From positions 1 to 9,317 of the forward strand of contig JAKIXL010000048.1 in assembly GCA_022709105.1 (NCBI GenBank): DNA of 9,317 nucleotides. Direction: 5' to 3'. Source of the stretch: Thermoplasmatota archaeon (GTDB taxonomy: Archaea > Thermoplasmatota > Thermoplasmata > Methanomassiliicoccales > Methanomassiliicoccaceae). Under the pieces are notes generated by a model. The model was not told the DNA's origin and made no database searches. It was given only the letters and a program-made list of their open reading frames with translations. Below are positions 6,065 to 9,317 of the stretch, piece by piece. Each line of letters starts with the position of its first letter. Positions within the stretch are counted from its first letter, which is position 1. The position numbers and the translations under genes were made by a program.

Positions 6065-8680
6065 TCAGGGAGACAGCGCGATGAGCACGTCCCTGACCTG
6101 CAGAGTCTCAACGGCCTTCCCCTCGAGGGTGAGCTTCCTCTGCACCTCCACGAAGCTCGGGTCCAGGGAGACGACGCTCCCGTCCGAGAGCGCAAGGTCG
6201 AGCGCGCCATTCTCCAGGGCGGCCGCGGCCTGCTGCGGATCGATGTCCTCGAGAAGCTGGAGGACCTCCTTGCCCTTGGCCTTGAAGGTCGGCCCGATCT
6301 TGGACTTGACCGGCTTGACGGCCACGACCTTCTCCTCCAGCGCGGCCTCGGCCACGATCTTAAGCTCCCTGGACCGCGAGGTCTCCAGGATGTCCTTCTC
6401 GTAGCCCTTCAAGGACAGTGCCGACGGCCCGATGAGCTCGATCAGCTCCATCTCCTTGTTCAGCGGCAGCTTTCGCTCCGCCTTCCACGATCGGATGGCG
6501 CTGACCACGTCCTTCACCAGCTCGCCCTGCGCCTCGTCCTCATCGGAGAACAGCACCGGCTCCGGCCACGCGGACACATGGATGCTCTTCGCCCCGTCCA
6601 TCGAGGCGAAGTCCTGGTAGATGTCCTCGGTCACGTGCGGCATCAGGGGAGCGAGCATCTTTGCGATGCCCAGGGTGATGGTGTACAGCGTGAACCTGAC
6701 GCCGCCGTCCCCCTCCCGGGTGCGGTATTTGACAAGCTCGAGATAGTGATCGGCGTACTCATGCCAGGCGAAGTCCTCGACCTCCCTCATAGCCTTGTCG
6801 AACTGGTAGCTCTCGTAGAACTGCGTGGCGGCCCTCACCACCTTGGAGAAGCGGCTGAGGATCCACCGGTCCAGGGGCTGCAGTTCGCGCATCTCCGGAC
6901 GGCTCTTCACCACCATCCCGGTGAACTTGCCGATGTTCCACAGCTTGGTCGCCAGGCGCTTTCCGCGGATGACGTCCTTCTCCCGGAAAGCGTTATCCTC
7001 CCCGAGCGCGCAGGTGCAGGCGTAGTACCGCAGCGCGTCGGCGCCGTACTCCTTGAGGATCGGCACCGGGTCGATGACGTTGCCCAGCGAGGAATGCATC
7101 GGCGTACCGTCCGGGGACATGATGAACCCATGGATCATGATGTCGTTCCACGGGCGCTCGTCGGTCATCAGGTAGCATCTCAGGAGGGTATAGAACGCCC
7201 AGGTTCTGATGATGTCATGGCTCTGCGGCCTCATGGACATCGGGTAGAGGCGCTCGAACATGCCCATGTCTCGGTCCCAGAAGGTGTTGTACAGCGGCGA
7301 TATGCTCGAGTCCATCCAGGTATCGAAGACGTCCCGGCAGCCGATCAGCGCTCCGCCGCACAGCGGGCAACGGTCCATGGGCGGCCTGTCCACCGTGGGA
7401 TCGACATAACAGTCCTCCTCCTTGGCCGGCACGATGTGCCCGCAGTCCTCGCACTCCCACAGCGGTATGGGCGTAGCGAAGAACCGCTGCCTCGAGATCA
7501 CCCAGTCCCACTGCAGGCTGTTGATCCAGTCCTTGAGCCGCACCTTCATGAACTCGGGATGCCACTGCACCTCGTCGGCGAGCTTCAGCACTTGGTCCTT
7601 GAAGTCCATGGTCTTCAGGAACCATTGGGGGACCTGGAGGAACTCGATTGTAGCATGGCAGCGCCAGCACCCTCCCACGTTCTGCTTCACGGTGTCCTGC
7701 CTGACGATGAGCCCTGCGGCCTTGAGATCCTCTATTATGGCCGCCTTAGCATCCTTGACGGACAACCCCTCGTACTTGCCGGCCAGGCGGGTCATCCGGC
7801 CCTGCTCGTCGATGGCCTTGTCCAGCGGCAGGCCGTACTTCATGACCCACTCGAGGTCCGTCTTGTCCCCGATGGTGCAGATCATGACCACCCCGGTGCC
7901 GAAGGCCGGGTCGACCTTTTCGTCGGCTATGACCTTGATCTCCTTGTTGTAGATCGGCGTCAGCAGGGTCCTTCCCACCAGCCGCTCCTTCTCCCGGTCC
8001 TCCGGCGACACCGCCACGAGCTGGCAGGCGGAGAGCAGCTCCGGCCTGGTGGTGGCGATGATGACGTCCTCATCGCACCCCTTCATCCGGAACCTGATGT
8101 AGTTCAGCTTGGTCATGTTGTCGGAGTACTCGACCTCCGCGTCCGCCAGGGCCGTGATGCAGCTGGGGCACCAGTTCACGGGATAGGTGCCCTTGTAGAC
8201 GAGCCCCCTCTTGAACAGCCTGAGGAAGGTTATCTGCGTGATGCGCCGGTAGTAGGGAGCGTCCGTCTGGTAATAGACGGACGGGTCCATGCTCTCCCCC
8301 AGAACCTCGAACTGCTCGGTCATCTCGTCGATGAACGAGTTGGCGAACTCCGAGCACAGGCGGATGTACTCCTGGCGGGGAACGGTCAGCTTGGTGATTC
8401 CGTGTTTCTTCTCCACCTTAACCTCCGTGGGCGTGCCGTTGACGTCGAAGCACAGGGGGAAGAACACGTTGTAGCCGCGCATCCTCTTGTAACGAGCGGC
8501 GAAGTCGATGAGCGAGTAGCCGGTGGCGTGCCCAAGGTGCAGCGAGCCAGAGGTGTACCTGGGCGGGTTGTCGATGCTGTACACGGGCTTGGAAGAGGAT
8601 GGATCGAAACGATAGATCTCCCACTCCTTCCACTTCTGCTGCCACTTCCTCTCGGCCTGCACCGCTTCATATTGTGACAT
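6065..8680 (-). CDS. valS: Valyl-tRNA synthetase (archaeal type, atypical KMSKS)
   Basis: The product is an 871-aa class I synthetase that charges tRNA-Val with valine in the cytosol. The Rossmann core starts with PPRYTSGSLHLGHATGY, with the HIGH motif as HLGH at 48-51. NWCPSCITALADAEVEY is a ValRS-type zinc-finger segment, and ATTRPELLSACQ opens the CP1 editing domain that removes mischarged threonine. DWVISRQRFFATPIPLWEC leads into a second zinc knuckle (CEDCGHIV ... CPLCGG), and the anticodon-binding helical bundle follows. The length fits archaeal ValRS without the long bacterial C-terminal coiled coil. One oddity stands out: the KMSKS loop reads PMHSS (527-531) within MSPDGTPMHSSLGNVIDP, so both lysines are missing, while the LGN that follows is normal. 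The ATG at 8680 is supported by a TATA-like element about 30 nt upstream and no Shine-Dalgarno, suggesting a leaderless or nearly leaderless mRNA. Confidence 0.95.
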   Translation of the reverse strand: MSQYEAVQAERKWQQKWKEWEIYRFDPSSSKPVYSIDNPPRYTSGSLHLGHATGYSLIDFAARYKRMRGYNVFFPLCFDVNGTPTEVKVEKKHGITKLTVPRQEYIRLCSEFANSFIDEMTEQFEVLGESMDPSVYYQTDAPYYRRITQITFLRLFKRGLVYKGTYPVNWCPSCITALADAEVEYSDNMTKLNYIRFRMKGCDEDVIIATTRPELLSACQLVAVSPEDREKERLVGRTLLTPIYNKEIKVIADEKVDPAFGTGVVMICTIGDKTDLEWVMKYGLPLDKAIDEQGRMTRLAGKYEGLSVKDAKAAIIEDLKAAGLIVRQDTVKQNVGGCWRCHATIEFLQVPQWFLKTMDFKDQVLKLADEVQWHPEFMKVRLKDWINSLQWDWVISRQRFFATPIPLWECEDCGHIVPAKEEDCYVDPTVDRPPMDRCPLCGGALIGCRDVFDTWMDSSISPLYNTFWDRDMGMFERLYPMSMRPQSHDIIRTWAFYTLLRCYLMTDERPWNDIMIHGFIMSPDGTPMHSSLGNVIDPVPILKEYGADALRYYACTCALGEDNAFREKDVIRGKRLATKLWNIGKFTGMVVKSRPEMRELQPLDRWILSRFSKVVRAATQFYESYQFDKAMREVEDFAWHEYADHYLELVKYRTREGDGGVRFTLYTITLGIAKMLAPLMPHVTEDIYQDFASMDGAKSIHVSAWPEPVLFSDEDEAQGELVKDVVSAIRSWKAERKLPLNKEMELIELIGPSALSLKGYEKDILETSRSRELKIVAEAALEEKVVAVKPVKSKIGPTFKAKGKEVLQLLEDIDPQQAAAALENGALDLALSDGSVVSLDPSFVEVQRKLTLEGKAVETLQVRDVLIALSP

Positions 8681-8705
8681 GGACGGAGTTCGACATGACC
8701 ATTCG

Positions 8706-8713
8706 ATTAAAAA
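8706..8713 (-). promoter_or_regulatory. TATA-like box of valS
   Basis: TTTTTAAT on the minus strand (8713-8706) is centred about 30 nt before the valS ATG. Transcription would start within a few bases of the start codon. The T-run could also help terminate the upstream CBS gene transcript. Confidence 0.45.
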
Positions 8714-8732
8714 GGGTTTGGCTGGTCACGGT

Positions 8733-8773
8733 CCGTCCGGGGGTGCAGGCATTAGGCCGAGCTCCCCGGACGG
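8733..8773. repeat. 10-bp perfect inverted repeat between CBS gene and valS
   Basis: CCGTCCGGGG (8733-8742) and CCCCGGACGG (8764-8773) are perfect inverted copies separated by 21 nt. On the minus strand the hairpin would lie 22 nt after the CBS gene stop and about 20 nt before the T-run at 8713-8709. It could stabilise the 3' end of the CBS mRNA, act in its termination, or be a protein site upstream of valS. Confidence 0.5.
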
Positions 8774-8794
8774 GAAGAGGTTCCAGCGTTCCTT

Positions 8795-9317
8795 TCAGTA
8801 GCTGTGACCGATGTTCCGGGTCCTCCGGCGGTGCTCCAGCTTCATCTCCTTATGCTCGATGACCCGACGCTCGAAAGTCCTCATCAGGTCCGCGGTCGCC
8901 CTTATAAGGTCCCATTCCACCGAACTGGCGGTGAACACGCGGTCGTCCGTGGTCAATCGCGCGTGGAGCGAGTACTTGTAGTTCAATCCCTCGTCGTTGT
9001 ACATGCCCACGTGGAGGTCGAACATCAGAGGGGTGGCGATGGGAGATATCTTCCTCATGGATTGCTCGATCTCCTTCATCATCATGTCCTGGGCGAACCT
9101 GTCATCGTCCCGAAGCCCGGATATCTGGGTGTACATCATGTTCCTTTGCCGTAGGGATGCTATGAGCTCGATGAGGTCGTACTTGGTTACGATCCCGAGG
9201 ATCTTGCCGCCCTCTACCACTGGCAGGGTCGAGATATGCCTTTCCTGCATCAGCCTAGCAGCCTCTCCCAGTTCCATCCCCGGCGGCGCCACCACCGGCG
9301 GCTCCACCGCTACCGAA
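8795..9317 (-). CDS. CBS-domain protein with HPF-like C-terminal domain (5' end outside window)
   Basis: The frame stays open to the right edge, so the true start is beyond the window. The GTG at 9307 falls inside a CBS repeat and is unlikely to be the start. The visible ~173 residues begin with one CBS motif (PPVVAPPGMELGEAARLMQERHISTLPVVEGGKILGIVTKYDLIE), probably the second of a Bateman pair that binds adenine nucleotides. The remainder follows the order strand (YTQISGLR), helix (FAQDMMMKEIEQSMRK), strand (LMFDLHVGMYN), strand (YKYSLHARLTTDD), strand (RVFTASSVEWD), long helix (LIRATADLMRTFERRV), then a basic tail. That order and the last helix resemble ribosome hibernation factors of the HPF/S30AE fold. 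A nucleotide-sensing ribosome-associated regulator is plausible. The CBS call is firm; the HPF call is a pattern-based inference. Confidence 0.8.
   Translation of the reverse strand, partial: SVAVEPPVVAPPGMELGEAARLMQERHISTLPVVEGGKILGIVTKYDLIELIASLRQRNMMYTQISGLRDDDRFAQDMMMKEIEQSMRKISPIATPLMFDLHVGMYNDEGLNYKYSLHARLTTDDRVFTASSVEWDLIRATADLMRTFERRVIEHKEMKLEHRRRTRNIGHSY

Noticed and set aside
6578..8677. 699-codon open frame on the plus strand opposite valS
   Set aside because: It is antisense to a certain gene, is rich in His/Arg/Gly/Val repeats typical of GC-rich shadow frames, and has no recognisable domain.
1..9317. CRISPR array, insertion sequence or rRNA
   Set aside because: No regularly spaced repeats, no transposase-like protein with terminal inverted repeats and no rRNA-like sequence were seen.

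Overview
The window looks like archaeal chromosome. The evidence is a ValRS of archaeal length with a TATA-like box about 30 nt upstream of its ATG (a nearly leaderless layout), a tRNA gene with its own TATA box, Shine-Dalgarno sequences only at operon-internal starts, and a CBS-domain protein of archaeal style. The GC-rich core genes suggest a Thermoplasmata or Methanomassiliicoccales-like euryarchaeon. That placement is a guess from protein style, not a measurement.

Layout. (1) 1-3512, plus strand: a tightly packed four-gene operon whose left end lies outside the window. It encodes the C-terminal part of a Zc3h12a/Regnase-like NYN ribonuclease, an unrecognised coiled-coil protein, a ClpB-D2-like AAA+ ATPase with a degenerate N-terminal AAA-like region, and a small NrdG-like radical SAM protein. 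(2) 3513-5568, plus strand, visibly AT-richer: a short regulatory region with a TATA-like box and a near-perfect 16-bp palindrome, then a type IV toxin-antitoxin pair. The pair is an AbiEi-family antitoxin with an extra nuclease-like N-terminal domain and an AbiEii-family nucleotidyltransferase toxin. (3) 5569-5874, plus strand, GC-rich again: the last ~100 codons of a tyrosine recombinase with no start codon, lying against the 3' end of a tRNA gene. (4) 5911-5986, minus strand: tRNA-Gly(GCC) with encoded CCA and its own promoter. (5) 6065-9317, minus strand: ordinary chromosome, with valS and a CBS-domain protein running off the right edge.

Interpretation. The left 5.9 kb looks like the tRNA-proximal end of an old integrated island whose integrase has decayed, with a toxin-antitoxin cassette between the operon and the integrase remnant. 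The best candidate for an undescribed system is the NYN RNase / coiled-coil / ClpB-like AAA+ / radical SAM operon. Its genes are one to three bases apart or overlapping. It joins an RNA-cleaving domain, a protein-remodelling ATPase and a glycyl-radical-activase-like Fe-S enzyme with no visible glycyl-radical partner. A stress or defence role is inference. The second unusual feature is the ValRS, whose KMSKS signature reads PMHSS and lacks both lysines.
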